Assembly (NCBI GenBank): GCA_009887135.1
Contig: QXYA01000022.1
Span: forward strand, 1 to 5,117
Reading direction: 5' to 3'
DNA from: Candidatus Poseidoniales archaeon
Lineage (GTDB): Archaea; Thermoplasmatota; Poseidoniia; Poseidoniales; Poseidoniaceae
DNA: 5,117 bases
Under the pieces are notes generated by a model that saw only the letters and a list, made by a program, of their open reading frames with translations, was not told the DNA's origin and made no database searches. The translations under genes and the position numbers were made by a program. Every line of letters starts with the position of its first letter. Within the stretch, counting starts at the first letter, position 1. Positions 4,367 through 5,117 of the stretch are shown one piece after another.

Positions 4367-4873
4367 TCTTCTTCGAAGAATCATATAGGTCGTTTCATGC
4401 TCATTCTTATCATCAGAAGGAACTGTTTCTACAATCTCTTTCTTCCAATCGTTCTCGCTAAAGAGTCCAACCCGTATCTCTCCTGATTGATTTGTCTGAA
4501 CCATCGTCACATGGATTTCATCAACACGTTCTCTGCATTGCTCATACACATTTGCTCCTCCAATAATCCAGCAAATAGTTGAATTATTTTCCTCTGCAAT
4601 AAGCAATCCATTTTCTATAGATGAAGAAACATTAACGCCTTCAAGTACATATTCTTCATTCCGTGATACAACAATATTCAATCGATTCTCAAGAGGTCGA
4701 TATGCTTCTGGAAGACTCTCCCAAGTGGTTCTTCCCATCAAGACAGCATTGTTTCCGTCTCCAATTGTTAGGCGCTTGAATCGAAGCATATCTGCACGAA
4801 GTCTCCAAGGCAAGCCATCATCCTTGCCAATGCATCCATCAAGATCCATTGCAAGAATCATTTTTCGCTGCAT
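4361..4873 (-). CDS. folA: Dihydrofolate reductase (FolA type)
   Basis: It reduces dihydrofolate to tetrahydrofolate with NADPH, renewing the cofactor that thymidylate synthase oxidises. From the ATG at 4873 the protein has 170 residues, close to the normal 160-170. Numbering from that Met, IGKDDGLPWRLRADMLRFKR holds the substrate-binding Asp28 (E. coli Asp27). VLMGRTTWESLP (44-55) and NRLNIVVSR (63-71) are the NADPH and folate contact segments, IIGGANVYEQ (103-112) has the Gly-Gly pair, HVTMV (121-125) the conserved Thr, and TTYMILRRR the final strand. A GTG at 4882 would add three residues and overlap the thyA stop as GTGA. I prefer the ATG because GGTG (4885-4882) lies eight bases before it, inside the thyA end, and because family N-termini begin close to the first strand. 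It is translationally coupled or co-transcribed with thyA and ends inside the MazG-like gene's stop. Confidence 0.96.
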   Translation of the reverse strand: MQRKMILAMDLDGCIGKDDGLPWRLRADMLRFKRLTIGDGNNAVLMGRTTWESLPEAYRPLENRLNIVVSRNEEYVLEGVNVSSSIENGLLIAEENNSTICWIIGGANVYEQCRERVDEIHVTMVQTNQSGEIRVGLFSENDWKKEIVETVPSDDKNEHETTYMILRRRS

Positions 4874-4878
4874 AGAAC

Positions 4879-5117
4879 TCACACCGAGATTGGAGCTTTG
4901 ATGTGTGGGAGATGTTCGTATCCAATGACTTCAAGACTCTCAAAAGTGAACGCATCAATGGTTGTAATCGATGGATCAAGTTTGATCATTGGTAATGCAA
5001 GTGGTTCCCTACTTACCTGCTCTCTCGCTTGTTCAAGATGGTTCATGTACAGATGAGCATCGCCGAGAGTATGAACAAATGTTCCAGCCTCAAGTCCACA
5101 CACTTGAGCCATCATGT
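4879..5117 (-). CDS. thyA: Thymidylate synthase (ThyA type), C-terminal part, cut by window end
   Basis: ThyA methylates dUMP to dTMP using methylene-tetrahydrofolate and releases dihydrofolate. About 78 C-terminal residues are present; the frame continues past the right edge (the two edge bases AC before ATG ATG fit the Thr of the family's TMM motif). MMAQVCGLEAGTFVHTLGDA, then HLYMNHLEQA, matches E. coli ThyA almost residue for residue. It includes the His and Tyr (E. coli His207 and Tyr209) that contact the dUMP ribose, and SREPLALPMI follows. The end is GYEHLPHIKAPISV, equivalent to the GYDPHPGIKAPVAI tail that closes over the active site, so the C-terminus is intact. The catalytic Cys and folate-binding residues lie outside the window. 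Its stop is six bases before the dhfR ATG, and GGTG near its end doubles as the dhfR ribosome binding site. Confidence 0.97.
   Translation of the reverse strand, partial: MMAQVCGLEAGTFVHTLGDAHLYMNHLEQAREQVSREPLALPMIKLDPSITTIDAFTFESLEVIGYEHLPHIKAPISV

Noticed and set aside
1..5117. tRNA, rRNA, CRISPR array, insertion sequence, toxin-antitoxin or phage genes
   Set aside because: No cloverleaf-like region, regularly spaced repeats, transposase or terminal inverted repeats were seen. MazG-like here is a housekeeping-type single domain, and no toxin gene is adjacent.

Overview
The window looks like a piece of a compact archaeal chromosome. Evidence for Archaea: an eS1 (S3Ae) ribosomal protein, a DUF54/COG1325 RNA-binding protein of the exosome-associated type, a PdxS with the extra internal segment seen in archaeal homologues, and a methylthioinosine-type phosphorylase. 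The moderate base composition, very tight spacing, and bacterial-type ThyA and DHFR suggest a marine planktonic euryarchaeon such as Marine Group II (Poseidoniales). That placement is an inference from gene content, not a search result.

Layout. Bases 1-231 (+) hold a small helical protein of unknown function, open at the left edge. Next comes a leftward run, in transcription order: DUF54 RNA-binding protein (2048-1635), 7Fe-type ferredoxin (1602-1288) and pdxS (1234-233). pdxS ends one base from the stop of the small protein. A 123-bp divergent intergenic region (2049-2171) separates this run from a rightward run: eS1 with an acidic linker and C-terminal SAP domain (2172-3143), a 6-oxopurine/methylthioinosine phosphorylase (3184-3969) and a MazG-like pyrophosphohydrolase (3998-4366). 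From the right edge a leftward thyA-dhfR pair enters. thyA is cut by the window end, and dhfR meets the MazG-like gene head-on, the two genes sharing the same six terminal bases.

Functional picture. ThyA makes dTMP and dihydrofolate, DHFR regenerates tetrahydrofolate, and a MazG-like enzyme is a plausible nucleotide-pool cleaner beside them. The phosphorylase salvages methylthio-nucleosides from polyamine/SAM metabolism, and PdxS makes PLP. eS1 and the DUF54 protein belong to translation and RNA metabolism. No RNA gene, mobile element, CRISPR array or defence system was seen.

Most unusual points: the SAP domain fused to eS1 through a repeat-rich acidic linker; a 16-codon upstream ORF overlapping the eS1 start as ATGA; and the six-base palindromic TCATGA that encodes Ser-stop for two convergent genes at once.
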